Source of the DNA: Anaerolineales bacterium
GTDB taxonomy: Bacteria > Chloroflexota > Anaerolineae > Anaerolineales > UBA11858
Length of the DNA stretch: 34,251 bases
Assembly: GCA_016783125.1 (NCBI GenBank)
Contig: JADHXE010000010.1
Coordinates: 1-34,251, forward strand
Reading direction: 5' to 3'
Shown here: in pieces, positions 1 through 7,502 of the stretch
Position numbering within the stretch: the first letter of the stretch is position 1
Layout of the letters: each line of letters starts with the position of its first letter
Translations under genes and position numbers: made by a program
Notes under the pieces: generated by a model
The model's input: only the letters and a program-made list of their open reading frames with translations
Databases searched by the model: none
What the model was told of the DNA's origin: nothing

Positions 1-171
1 TGCGGATCTGAGTCGTCTTCTTAAAAAATATAAAAACACTTGTGAGCGAAGAACCGCTCGCGTTCTGCAATCATGCCTGACGACAGTTTTTTGACCCTTT
101 ACCCTTGACGAACGCTTTCTTAGATGCGTGCCTCTGGCAAGAGCGTAAAACTCCGGGGCGGGTTTGAGAGC

Positions 172-1323
172 TCAAGGTCTCACAGTGGGGTTAAAAAGCT
201 TGCTGTGTTCTTCGATGGCATAACGATCAGTCATACCGGCGATGTAGTCGCAAATCGTACGCTCAAGTCCAACTTTGTCAATCCGTTTCTGGATATGATG
301 CGGGAGCATAGCGGGTTCGCGTTGGTAAGCCTGAAAGATATCGCTGATCACTCGTTCAGCCTTATCTTGCATGCGAGTAACGCGATGATGCCGGTAAAGG
401 TTGCTGTATAAGAAATCTTTTAGCTCCCGGTTGCGCCGGTGCATATCTTCGCTGAAACTGGCTACATTGTAATCTAATCGTTGTAGGTCTTCGACCGATT
501 GCGCGCCGCTTTCCCGCAGACGTTGGCTGGTTGTCTTCACCATGTCAGAGATTTCCAGCCCGATCAGCCGCCGGATGAGACGATGACGGTTGAGTTCATC
601 AAGCTTTGCATTACGCAGCCCAACACTTTCGAGCATGATCTCCCAGAGCGTGATCCCTTCCAGCATCGAAGTTGTGATCATCCCCGAACGCAATCCATCA
701 TCTAAGTCATGGGCCGAGTAAGCCAATTCATCGGCGATATTGGCGATCTGAGCCTCCAGATGGCCGCGCAAGTCTGGGTTGAAGTCGGAGGCATCAGAGA
801 TATCATATTCAGTTTCGTGCTTGACAATGCCCTCGCGCGTCTCCCAGGTCAGGTTCAGGCCTGAGAATTCAGGGTAGCGTTTGGCCAATTTTGTGACGAT
901 GCGCAACGATTGTTTGTTGTGATCGAATCCGTTGTAATCTTTCATCAGCCGGTTGAGGATATTCTCACCGGAATGTCCGAAAGGGGAGTGTCCTATATCA
1001 TGGGCCAGGCAAATCGCTTCGACCAGATCCTCGTTAGCGCCCAGGGCACGGGCAAGTGTCCGGCCGATTTGAGCAACCTCCAGGGTGTGGGTCAAACGGG
1101 TGCGGTAGTAATCACCCTCAGAGACGATGAAGACTTGCGTCTTGTACTCCAGGCGGCGGAAGGCCGTGGTGTGCAAGATGCGGTCTCGGTCGCGCTGAAA
1201 GACAGTCCGGTAGCTGGGTTCATCCTCAGGAAAAGCGCGCCCCTTGGAATTCTTGCTGCGGATGCCGTAGGGCGCCAGGGCGCGATCTTCCAACTCTTCT
1301 AGCTTTTGGCGTGTGTAAATCAT
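172..1323 (-). CDS. dgt: dGTPase-like HD-domain deoxynucleotide triphosphohydrolase
   Basis: This 383-residue protein belongs to the HD-domain family of deoxyguanosinetriphosphate triphosphohydrolase-like proteins. Family members cleave dNTPs to the nucleoside and triphosphate in the cytoplasm and help control dNTP pools. The metal-binding signature is visible: a histidine in RLTHTLEVAQ (about residue 79), then AHDIGHSPFGHSGE with the HD pair at 108-109, and a later aspartate in IADELAYSAHDLDDG. The N-terminal RDRDRILHTTAFRRLEYKTQ stretch is typical of the family, and the length is normal for the short (type 2) group. The ATG at 1323 has no clear Shine-Dalgarno sequence. It is separated from the upstream dynamin-like gene by 245 bp containing a hairpin, so it probably has its own promoter. 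Substrate preference cannot be read from sequence. Confidence 0.93.
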   Translation of the reverse strand: MIYTRQKLEELEDRALAPYGIRSKNSKGRAFPEDEPSYRTVFQRDRDRILHTTAFRRLEYKTQVFIVSEGDYYRTRLTHTLEVAQIGRTLARALGANEDLVEAICLAHDIGHSPFGHSGENILNRLMKDYNGFDHNKQSLRIVTKLAKRYPEFSGLNLTWETREGIVKHETEYDISDASDFNPDLRGHLEAQIANIADELAYSAHDLDDGLRSGMITTSMLEGITLWEIMLESVGLRNAKLDELNRHRLIRRLIGLEISDMVKTTSQRLRESGAQSVEDLQRLDYNVASFSEDMHRRNRELKDFLYSNLYRHHRVTRMQDKAERVISDIFQAYQREPAMLPHHIQKRIDKVGLERTICDYIAGMTDRYAIEEHSKLFNPTVRP

Positions 1324-1390
1324 GATTTTTCTACAAAACTTCTAAATAATGTACTGGTCAACAATAGGTTGAATATTTCGTATCTAAAGT

Positions 1391-1455
1391 TTCTATGAGG
1401 AAGCCAGGAACGCCGGTAGGCGGGGAAAAATTCCTGGCTTCCTGGTTTCCTCATA
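1391..1455. repeat. Dispersed hairpin repeat, copy 1
   Basis: Positions 1391-1410 read TTCTATGAGGAAGCCAGGAA. The right side at 1431-1455 contains the complementary TTCCTGGCTTCC and then TTCCTGGTTTCCTCATA, so the left arm can pair with either. A second copy lies at 12991-13047, where the left arm matches in 18 of 20 positions and the 13-bp right core TTCCTGGTTTCCT is identical. The interiors differ. It lies between two minus-strand genes, in the leader of dgt or the trailer of the GTPase gene. A wider pair, AGGTTGAA at 1366-1373 and TTCAACCT at 1468-1475, encloses it. It resembles REP-type intergenic hairpins. Confidence 0.75.
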
Positions 1456-1485
1456 CAAAGCCAGATGTTCAACCTTCAATTGACA

Positions 1486-1491
1486 ATTATA
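1486..1491 (-). promoter_or_regulatory. Possible -10 box for dgt
   Basis: A consensus TATAAT is read on the minus strand. It would start a transcript near 1479 whose leader of about 155 nt contains the hairpin repeat before the dgt start at 1323. No convincing -35 box or TGn extension is present, so support is weak. Confidence 0.3.
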
Positions 1492-1568
1492 TAAACTTCA
1501 GAAATATACCAGGGCCGTGAGTCTAATCCAGGAGATAATTTATGTCAACGCAGCTAGATGTGTGCAAA

Positions 1569-3293
1569 CTATTCCTGAATCTGAGCCTGCAAGCGGCCCA
1601 GGCCGGTGTGGATCTCTTGAAGGGTGGCTTGGGAAGTTTCATTCTTATCGCGTTCAGCGCGTACAAAACGCGTATAAGGCGCGATGGTGGTGTTGATATG
1701 TCCTAAACTGCGTTCGATCTCGCGTTCGAAATGTACCCGGAGCGCTTTCGTCAGTTGGGTGCGCATGGCGGTGATTTTTTCGCGCATCTCCTTTTTAGCC
1801 GCCCGCCGCCGCGCCGGGATAATGAATAACCCTAAGGCGGCTACCAGACTTGCCAGCAAGATCCCGGTGATGTCAGCAGCTACGGTAGTGGCGATGGCTG
1901 CCACTATGGCTCCCAGGCCCACCGCGCCGATTTCGATGGCCGCAGCCGCAGCCACGGCATTTTGAGCGCCTTGGGCGATCTGTTGGGCCTCTTTGGATTT
2001 ATCGTAAGTCTCCACAACGCGTTTGGCATCGCGTCCGATGCCCTCGATCAATCGTTCGCGGTCGTAGTGGAAGGCGCTGGCTGACTCATCCCCGATGATG
2101 CGATCTCTATGCTTTCTGCGCCGCTCGGCGATATGCTCGGTGACAGCCTGCCACTGGCGCAAGTCTGAGTCAACCATCCAGTCAATCATCTCGTTGACTT
2201 TCCTTTCAATGTGTTGGGGGGCGTCGGCTACCACCCGAGTTTCGAATTCCAACTGAATGCGTTCTTTCTTGATCAAGTCGAAAACCCGCGCCAAACGCAT
2301 AGTTTCATCGAAATAGGTTTCGCCGCGTTGCTCCATTTCGTAGAGCACGTTGTCCACATCGGCCATGCGGAACTCGAAGTCGCGGCGCATATCATCACTG
2401 TAGATATCCAATTGACTATCGACATCTTCGAGCATATCAAAGTCATCTTTGAGCAGAGCCAGCCGTCCCTGGATGGTTTCTAGATATCGGTTCGTGAGAT
2501 GTTTTCCAACTCCCAAAGGGTTGAGGAATTTCAAGCGCGTGCGGCTGCCTTCATCGAGTGTGTCTTGGATGAATTTCTCTAAGGCTTCGAAGCGGCTTTC
2601 GTTCCACAGTTGGGGCTGCCCTTGTTTGGCTTGCAGCGCATCCCTGGCGCTGATGGGGAAGATATCGGGAGTGATGCCTAATAGCGTTTGGGCGTTCTCG
2701 GCGAGGAAACTTTGAATTTGGGCCAGATCATCCTCGTTTTGCAGGATATCGACTTTGTTGATCACCAGGACAACCTTCTTGCCCCAATCGTGGATTTCCT
2801 CCAAGAAGACGCGTTCGCTTTCGGTAAAAGGGCGATCTGCGGAGGTGATGAAAAGTACCAGGTCTGAGCGGGGCACGAATTTGGATGTGATCTCTTCGTG
2901 TTCGCGGATGACCGCATTGGTGCCCGGGGTGTCAACGATGCTGATCTCTGTGAGGATGTCCACTGGAGCAGTCAGGATATGCAGATGATCGTCAACAATT
3001 TGACGTTCGTTGGCTTCACCGTATCGCAATATATTGACCTGAGTGGTGGTCGGCGTGACGCCTTCTTTGAGCACTTTCTGGCCCAGGAGCGCGTTGATAA
3101 AAGCGCTCTTGCCAGCGTTGAATTCCCCGACGATGACCAGGAGGAAGAAGTCATCCAACTGCTGAATGGACTCTTCCAGAGCGGTCTGATCTTCATCGGG
3201 CGCGCCGAAATTGGCCAGCGCCACGCGTAATTTTCTGAGCAGGTTACGTTCTTCTTTTAGGAGATTTTCTTGTTGATCGGATAGAATTTGCAT
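1569..3293 (-). CDS. Dynamin-like (bacterial DLP) membrane GTPase
   Basis: This is a large GTPase of the dynamin superfamily. Residues are numbered from the ATG at 3293. The G1 P-loop GEFNAGKSAF is at 56-65, G2 threonines in TPTTT are near 80, G3 DTPG is at 121-124, and G4 NKVD is at 179-182. A long helical stalk-like region follows. A hydrophobic hairpin near residues 455-495 (AIEIGAVGLGAIVAAI, then GILLASLVAALGLFIIP) ends in a basic RRRAAKK cluster, which fits membrane insertion, and helical sequence follows to the end. Length is about 574 residues, in the normal range. The ORF is open back to 3386, but that extension would be read through a perfect hairpin. The 3293 ATG has GAAGGA about 8 nt upstream, so it is preferred. 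Family members remodel or repair membranes. The exact role here is unknown. Confidence 0.9.
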   Translation of the reverse strand: MQILSDQQENLLKEERNLLRKLRVALANFGAPDEDQTALEESIQQLDDFFLLVIVGEFNAGKSAFINALLGQKVLKEGVTPTTTQVNILRYGEANERQIVDDHLHILTAPVDILTEISIVDTPGTNAVIREHEEITSKFVPRSDLVLFITSADRPFTESERVFLEEIHDWGKKVVLVINKVDILQNEDDLAQIQSFLAENAQTLLGITPDIFPISARDALQAKQGQPQLWNESRFEALEKFIQDTLDEGSRTRLKFLNPLGVGKHLTNRYLETIQGRLALLKDDFDMLEDVDSQLDIYSDDMRRDFEFRMADVDNVLYEMEQRGETYFDETMRLARVFDLIKKERIQLEFETRVVADAPQHIERKVNEMIDWMVDSDLRQWQAVTEHIAERRRKHRDRIIGDESASAFHYDRERLIEGIGRDAKRVVETYDKSKEAQQIAQGAQNAVAAAAAIEIGAVGLGAIVAAIATTVAADITGILLASLVAALGLFIIPARRRAAKKEMREKITAMRTQLTKALRVHFEREIERSLGHINTTIAPYTRFVRAERDKNETSQATLQEIHTGLGRLQAQIQE

Positions 3294-3318
3294 TAGCTGT
3301 TCCTTCAATTTGTAATAT

Positions 3319-3364
3319 CCAGATTTGGGGGTGTGCGGCATGCTCCGCACGCCCCCAAATCTGG
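3319..3364. repeat. 20-bp-arm hairpin in the leader of the dynamin-like gene
   Basis: The left arm is 3319-3338 (starts CCAGATTTGGGGGTG), the loop is CATGCT at 3339-3344, and the right arm is 3345-3364. The arms pair in 19 of 20 positions and the exception is a G-T wobble. No T-run follows on either side, so it does not look like a simple intrinsic terminator. It lies between the minus-strand extended -10 at 3398-3406 and the start codon at 3293, so it would be transcribed in the 5' leader. It may be a regulatory structure or a REP/MITE-like insertion. Confidence 0.85.
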
Positions 3365-3397
3365 GAACCTCCTGGCGATTCCCCAAGAGACAGTACG

Positions 3398-3406
3398 ATT
3401 ATAGCA
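3398..3406 (-). promoter_or_regulatory. Extended -10 promoter of the dynamin-like gene
   Basis: The minus strand reads TGCTATAAT, a perfect extended -10 (TGnTATAAT), which does not need a good -35 box. The predicted start near 3391 gives a leader of about 98 nt containing the 3319-3364 hairpin and a Shine-Dalgarno sequence before the 3293 ATG. Confidence 0.6.
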
Positions 3407-3422
3407 TCTCAATTATTAACCG

Positions 3423-3431
3423 TGATATACT
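3423..3431 (+). promoter_or_regulatory. Extended -10 promoter of the STAS/kinase operon
   Basis: The plus strand reads TGATATACT, an extended -10, 16 bp from the oppositely oriented extended -10 of the dynamin-like gene. The predicted start near 3438 gives a leader of about 110 nt before the ATG at 3552. Confidence 0.55.
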
Positions 3432-3551
3432 ATTCGCGTCAATTGAAGGGATGATTATTTGGACAATGTCGCATTAGCGGATAGCCCCTCCCAATTTCGG
3501 GTTTCTTGCTCGAAATGTGATATTGCCAAGCTATTTCGAGGAGCATGGTCA

Positions 3552-3884
3552 ATGGAAATCTCAACAACTTCATATAATCGCTGTGATTTGGTCAAGGTTG
3601 TTGGCCGAATTGATAGCAACACCGCCCCAGACCTCGATAAGGCTTTCAATGAACTCATCGACGGCGGTAAGTCGGGGATTGTCTTTGATATGGCAGAGGT
3701 AGACTTCATCTCCAGCCGGGGTTTGTGGGTATTACTCGAAACCCAGAAAGCCTGCAAGAAGAAAAAAGGCAAACTGGCACTGATCAATGTGGCTGAGGAT
3801 ATGATGGAATCTCTCGATCTGGCCGGAGTGAAGCACTTTATCGAAATCTATACGGACGTCACGGCCGCGGTAGGCAGCTTCTAA
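3552..3884 (+). CDS. STAS-domain anti-sigma-factor antagonist (RsbV/SpoIIAA-like)
   Basis: This is a single STAS domain of about 110 residues. The hallmark is FDMAEVDFISSRGLWVLL. Its serines correspond to the phospho-acceptor position of RsbV/SpoIIAA proteins (usually a D-S-S-G-L-type motif). In this family the unphosphorylated antagonist binds a RsbW-type kinase and releases that kinase's partner; phosphorylation switches it off. The reading frame is open from an ATG at 3459. However, the ATG at 3552 has GAGGAG 8 nt upstream and gives the usual domain length, whereas the 31 extra residues have no family counterpart. The stop is 6 nt before the kinase start, so the pair is co-transcribed. A PP2C phosphatase that could reactivate it converges from the opposite strand. 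Confidence 0.88.
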   Translation: MEISTTSYNRCDLVKVVGRIDSNTAPDLDKAFNELIDGGKSGIVFDMAEVDFISSRGLWVLLETQKACKKKKGKLALINVAEDMMESLDLAGVKHFIEIYTDVTAAVGSF

Positions 3885-3890
3885 TCGAAA

Positions 3891-4298
3891 ATGCCCACCC
3901 GGACATTCCCTGGGCAGTATCAATACCTGGCCGAAATTGGTGATTTTGTTACCCAAATAGCCAAGGAAGCGGGTTTTGATTCTGACCAGGTTTATGCTGT
4001 ACAGTTGGCCGTCGACGAGGCCTGCGCGAATATCATCGAGCACGGTTATGGAGGTGAAGGTCGGGGGGATATTCTCTGTTCTTGTGACAGCACTGATGAA
4101 GGCATCACCATTGTGATAAAGGATTGGGGACAACGGTTTGCCCCCGACGAAGTCCCAGAGCCGGATTATGATGTTCCCCTTGAAAAACTTCAATCCCGAG
4201 GCGCGGGCCTTTTCTTGATGAGCAAGTTGATGGATGATGTTGATTTTGAATTTGGTGACAGCGATGGCAATACGCTCATCATGACCAAACGCAAATGA
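3891..4298 (+). CDS. RsbW-like serine kinase / anti-sigma factor (HATPase_c_2)
   Basis: This is a GHKL-fold ATPase of 135 residues, the usual size for RsbW/SpoIIAB-type kinases. The N box is AVDEACANIIEHGY (residues 40-53, with the Mg-coordinating Asn at 47 and a Glu at 43). The G1-like motif is IKDWGQRF at 76-83 and the G2-like motif is QSRGAGLFLM at 101-110. It should phosphorylate the STAS protein encoded just upstream and hold an unidentified partner, either a sigma factor or another output protein. No sigma factor gene is in this window. The gap to the upstream gene is 6 nt with no strong ribosome site, so translational coupling is likely. It ends before a shared bidirectional terminator. 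Confidence 0.9.
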   Translation: MPTRTFPGQYQYLAEIGDFVTQIAKEAGFDSDQVYAVQLAVDEACANIIEHGYGGEGRGDILCSCDSTDEGITIVIKDWGQRFAPDEVPEPDYDVPLEKLQSRGAGLFLMSKLMDDVDFEFGDSDGNTLIMTKRK

Positions 4299-4303
4299 AG
4301 AAA

Positions 4304-4323
4304 CCTAACCCGGATAAACCAGA
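4304..4323 (+). repeat. 20-bp dispersed word after a stop codon, copy 1
   Basis: CCTAACCCGGATAAACCAGA begins 6 nt after the kinase stop codon. Positions 18544-18563, 3 nt after the epimerase stop codon, match in 17 of 20 positions in the same orientation. Function is unknown. Confidence 0.6.
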
Positions 4324-4324
4324 C

Positions 4325-4355
4325 TGATGTGCTGGAGTTGAACTCCAGCACATCA
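4325..4355. repeat. 15-bp-arm hairpin downstream of the kinase gene
   Basis: TGATGTGCTGGAGTT (4325-4339), one G, then its exact reverse complement (4341-4355). No T-run follows, so it may protect the 3' end or be a REP-like element. The true terminator is 20 bp further on. Confidence 0.75.
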
Positions 4356-4374
4356 ATGAGAAATCTAAAAATAG

Positions 4375-4409
4375 AAGCGGAGGGCATACGTCCTCCGCTT
4401 TTATTTTTC
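4375..4409 (+). terminator. Bidirectional intrinsic terminator between converging genes
   Basis: A 9-bp stem AAGCGGAGG / CCTCCGCTT (4375-4383 and 4392-4400) with an 8-nt loop is followed by TTATTTTT on plus. On minus it is followed by TTCTATTTTTA. It overlaps the TAA stop (4401-4403) of the minus-strand phosphatase gene, so it can stop transcription from both sides. Confidence 0.8.
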
Positions 4410-6506
4410 GGATGATTTATCCCTTTTGATTACCATCAAGGTGATATCGTCTTGAGGGGGGATATCTCCCAAGAAGTCGTAAAGAGCATCCAGGATAGCC
4501 TGCTGCAACCCTTCGGCTGATCTGCCAATATTTTCGTTGATGACCCTTTCCAAAGCCTGACGTCTGAAGAATTCGCCAGCGCCATTTTGGGCTTCGGGGA
4601 TGCCATCGGTATACAGCACCAGCACATCTCCAGGGTCGATCTGGACGCTGGCGCGCTCCCAGGCAGTCTCCTCTTCGATCCCAATCGGTAAACCCGTTTT
4701 CTGCAAGAGTTCTATTTCGGCCCCATCTCCTGAACGTAGCAGGATCGGTGGGTTGTGCCCGGCGTTTGCATAGGTCAGCGTGCCCGCTTTGGGGTCCAGA
4801 TTGCCATAAAAGACTGTCACGAAGAGGTTGGCGCGCGAGTCCTTTAGAATCCGCTCGTTGGTGGCGAACAAGACGATATCGGGCTGGAACTCGAAATCGA
4901 GGGCGTAGGTGCGGATGAGGGTGCGGCTGAGGGTCATGAACAAGGCCGGGCCGATGCCCTTGTCGAGCACGTCGGCGAGCACCAGGCCGATTTTGCCGTC
5001 TTCTAAGGGGATCACATCGAAGAAGTCCCCCGAGGTCTCTCCCGCGGGGACGATGGTGACCGAGAACTGCCAGCCAGTCATATCGGGGAAGGTGATCGGT
5101 AACAGGCTGTCCTGGATTTGCCAGGCCAGTTTCAACTCTTCACGTATTCTTTGATATTCCAGGGATTGGGCGTAGACTTTGGCCTGTTTCGTGGCCGAGG
5201 CGATCTGTGCGCCCAAAGACTGGATGGCGGGACAAAGGTTTTGCAGGGCGCGCCGATCCCAGGGTTGAGCCAAAGCATAAAGTTCCAAATAAACACCCCC
5301 AAAGGTTTGACCTGAATCTCCATCTTTGATTGGTGCGATCACCATGGGGTTATGTCCTCCAGCCCCATTATTCCACGGTAAAGGCTCATGGGCCAGAAAT
5401 GTCTCCCCCTGGGTTTGATCTAACAGCCAGGGCCAGATGTTTTCCAAATCGGGCTGCCAATCGAGGGGATATTTAGCCAGCTCATCCTCGGGGAAAATCC
5501 AGATCACATGGCGGCCGGCTGGGAACATATGGGTGAGGTGCTCAGCGAGGATATCCGGCAAGTTTTCAGAGTTGGGAGGGGCATCGATGATGGCGCGGCC
5601 TAATTGCTCCAGGTTTTGAAGCATACGCGATTGTTGGCGGCTCTCTTCACTCGACCAGCTCAACTGCCGCGTCAGGTAGGCCACGATCAACATGCCGCTG
5701 ATGAAGAAAAGGTAAACTGGTATGCCGCTCTGGGTATAGAGACCGGCTGCCAGGATCGCAAAGGGATGGGCCAGATGCGGCAGCCCAATGGCCAGGAAGA
5801 AGAAATACAGTACCGAATAGAGTTGATCTGACCCGGCCAGAACTCTCTGGGACCAGGTTCCGTAGATCAAGTAAATGGCCCAAAGCAAGATCAGCAGGAT
5901 GAAATTCGCCAGGAGTAAGCCAAAGGCCAGGACGACAGTCTGTGGGCTAATTATGGATAGTGGATAGGTTCCCCCAAAATATTGGTAGAGCGTGAATGCG
6001 GTGAGGGCAACGGTGGTGTTCCCGGCGAGGTTCAAAACCAGGTTGCGGGCCTGGCTCCAGCGTGCGGTGAGGGAGACGTGATTTTGCCAGTTGCTGAGAA
6101 ATTCGAACAGGGTCCCCAAAACCGCCAGCCAAAACATGGTCGGCCCGTAGAGCAGCACGACAGACCACAAGATCATACCAGCCAGCGAACCATCCGAGCT
6201 GCCGTAGCGGTTTGCTCTAAGTTCGACAATCAAGAAAAAGCGCAGATAACTGAAAACAAAGAACAGAACCGTGAATAGCAGCAGCTCCCAGGGATGCTCT
6301 CTGAAGAGAGACCAATCGGTTTTGATAATAAGCCAGATCAGCCCGGCGATGGCCAGCGGGAGGGAGTACAGGAAGGAAATGATATCCCCAACGGCGACGA
6401 TCTGCCGCTCGATTTGCATTCCATCTAAACCAGAGCGAAACTTTTTTGCGATGGCAAGCAGCCATCGGTGACGTCTTGGGATGCGGGTGCGGGGTTCAGG
6501 CGGCAT
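4401..6506 (-). CDS. Membrane PP2C-type serine phosphatase with SpoIIE domain (RsbU-like)
   Basis: This 701-residue protein has three parts. Residues about 41-280 hold seven to eight hydrophobic membrane segments. Residues about 285-440 look like a GAF-type sensory domain with a helical linker. Residues about 460-695 form the SpoIIE/PP2C catalytic domain. Metal-binding motifs are intact: SGDFFDV (492-498), VLADVLDKGIGPALF (509-523), YANAGHNPP (579-587), LYTDGIPEA (631-639) and QDDITLMVI (685-693). In partner switching such enzymes dephosphorylate the STAS antagonist. The STAS/kinase pair converging on this gene is the obvious candidate target. The membrane part suggests it senses an envelope or membrane signal. 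The start at 6506 has no clear Shine-Dalgarno sequence. A -10 box overlaps the stop codon of the upstream gene. Confidence 0.9.
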   Translation of the reverse strand: MPPEPRTRIPRRHRWLLAIAKKFRSGLDGMQIERQIVAVGDIISFLYSLPLAIAGLIWLIIKTDWSLFREHPWELLLFTVLFFVFSYLRFFLIVELRANRYGSSDGSLAGMILWSVVLLYGPTMFWLAVLGTLFEFLSNWQNHVSLTARWSQARNLVLNLAGNTTVALTAFTLYQYFGGTYPLSIISPQTVVLAFGLLLANFILLILLWAIYLIYGTWSQRVLAGSDQLYSVLYFFFLAIGLPHLAHPFAILAAGLYTQSGIPVYLFFISGMLIVAYLTRQLSWSSEESRQQSRMLQNLEQLGRAIIDAPPNSENLPDILAEHLTHMFPAGRHVIWIFPEDELAKYPLDWQPDLENIWPWLLDQTQGETFLAHEPLPWNNGAGGHNPMVIAPIKDGDSGQTFGGVYLELYALAQPWDRRALQNLCPAIQSLGAQIASATKQAKVYAQSLEYQRIREELKLAWQIQDSLLPITFPDMTGWQFSVTIVPAGETSGDFFDVIPLEDGKIGLVLADVLDKGIGPALFMTLSRTLIRTYALDFEFQPDIVLFATNERILKDSRANLFVTVFYGNLDPKAGTLTYANAGHNPPILLRSGDGAEIELLQKTGLPIGIEEETAWERASVQIDPGDVLVLYTDGIPEAQNGAGEFFRRQALERVINENIGRSAEGLQQAILDALYDFLGDIPPQDDITLMVIKRDKSSEK

Positions 6507-6547
6507 ATGCTGTCTTTGGAAGTGGGTTGGGGAAACCAGACCGCTCC

Positions 6548-6553
6548 ATTATA
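6548..6553 (-). promoter_or_regulatory. -10 box for the PP2C phosphatase gene
   Basis: TATAAT on the minus strand overlaps the TAA stop codon of the isopentenyl phosphate kinase gene (6549-6551). A start near 6541 would give a leader of about 35 nt. The -35 region is unconvincing. Confidence 0.4.
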
Positions 6554-7391
6554 CTCGTGTTTGATGTCTATATAAAAGCTTTGTCCCTAAAGGGTTTCCT
6601 TCCGTTGCTTTGCGCACGTTTTCTGGATGATTCCCTGAAAAGATGAGTACCTCTAGATCGGGCAATTGCTCCACGATATCCAACATCTGACGAACTTTGC
6701 TGGCCATCCCCCCGGTGACGTCCGCGGATGCTGAGCCTTGTAAGGCCGAGTCGACCTGAGCCCAATTTTCGGGCGTGATCTCGGGGATCAGCTGTGTGCA
6801 TTGGGGATAATCAGCCCAAACCCCCTCATCGATCCCCGCTAAGGAGATGCGCTGTGGATATAATTCCCTTGCCAGATATGTGAATAAATCTTCGGTGGAT
6901 AAGATCGTCCCCCCCAGGATTTCATCGAAGACGGTATCGCCAAAAACGACGGGGATTATTCCTGCTTCCAGAGCAGCGCGCAGCGGACTCAAGTTCCAGT
7001 TGGTTACCTGCCCATTTGAGGCTGTCACTGCCCCCGAGGGCGGAAATGCTACCGCTGGCAGTTCGGATTCATGCAGCACGTCCATAACGATACGGTTCAA
7101 CAAAGAAGCCTCATACCAGACTTTGGCAAAGCCGCGCCAACCCTCGGCTGAGTCCACGCCGAGGCGGGTGCCATATTTCTTGGCGGGCACGTGCCCAAAA
7201 GACCCCGATCCGTGACCCAGCACCAATCTCAAATTTTCACTTTCTGCCAGGGCTGATTTGATCTCTTGCGCCAGCCGTGCGATCACATCCCGCCGAGGTG
7301 TGCGAGGGGTAGTCTTGTCGGTGATCAGTGAGCCGCCGAGTTTTAGGAATTGGAGATGCCTTCGGCGGATTGGAAGTTGGGGATTGGACAT
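6549..7391 (-). CDS. ipk: Isopentenyl phosphate kinase
   Basis: This amino-acid-kinase-fold protein phosphorylates isopentenyl phosphate to isopentenyl diphosphate. Numbered from the ATG at 7391, FLKLGGSLITDK is at 15-26 and GHGSGSFGHVPAKKYG is at 59-74; the SFGH histidine marks isopentenyl phosphate kinases. Later motifs are PVVFGDTV, STEDLFTYLA and DVTGGMASKVRQML. Length is about 280 residues, normal for the family. The frame is open to 7487 and another ATG lies at 7400. The extra residues are translated from a 7-bp-period spacer tract with no homology expected, and none of the starts has a clear ribosome site. With the mevalonate kinase 3 kb away, this supports the alternative mevalonate pathway through isopentenyl phosphate. 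Confidence 0.9.
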   Translation of the reverse strand: MSNPQLPIRRRHLQFLKLGGSLITDKTTPRTPRRDVIARLAQEIKSALAESENLRLVLGHGSGSFGHVPAKKYGTRLGVDSAEGWRGFAKVWYEASLLNRIVMDVLHESELPAVAFPPSGAVTASNGQVTNWNLSPLRAALEAGIIPVVFGDTVFDEILGGTILSTEDLFTYLARELYPQRISLAGIDEGVWADYPQCTQLIPEITPENWAQVDSALQGSASADVTGGMASKVRQMLDIVEQLPDLEVLIFSGNHPENVRKATEGNPLGTKLLYRHQTRV

Positions 7392-7396
7392 TGGGT
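7369..7396. repeat. Heptamer-period tract at the isopentenyl phosphate kinase start
   Basis: Four consecutive 7-mers of the form RTTGGNN fill 7369-7396 (ATTGGAA, GTTGGGG, ATTGGAC, ATTGGGT). The reverse complement matches the CCAATNN tract at 21096-21144. It overlaps the candidate start codon at 7391. Confidence 0.6.
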
Positions 7397-7502
7397 GCAT
7401 TGTAGTTGAGGGTATTGGAGAGGTCAAGTTGAACGTGCAGCACATAAATGCAGTATGTTGTAAAATCGCATCATTACCAATGATCAACTCAAGGAGAGTG
7501 AA

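Noticed and set aside
1-171. Window start considered as the end of another gene or an RNA gene
   Set aside because: No frame with motif content and no tRNA-like fold was found. A weak GAGCG/CGCTC hairpin near 43-60 is not enough for a call.
172-1302. Plus-strand ORFs at 124-411, 499-705 and 910-1302
   Set aside because: They overlap the well-supported dGTPase-like gene on minus and show no recognisable motifs.
2898-3230. Plus-strand ORF of 110 codons inside the dynamin-like gene
   Set aside because: It is the reverse shadow of the P-loop region, whose motifs are clear on minus.
3459-3551. Upstream start giving a 141-residue STAS protein
   Set aside because: The extra 31 residues include a Cys-rich segment not expected in STAS proteins, and the internal ATG at 3552 has a much better ribosome site.
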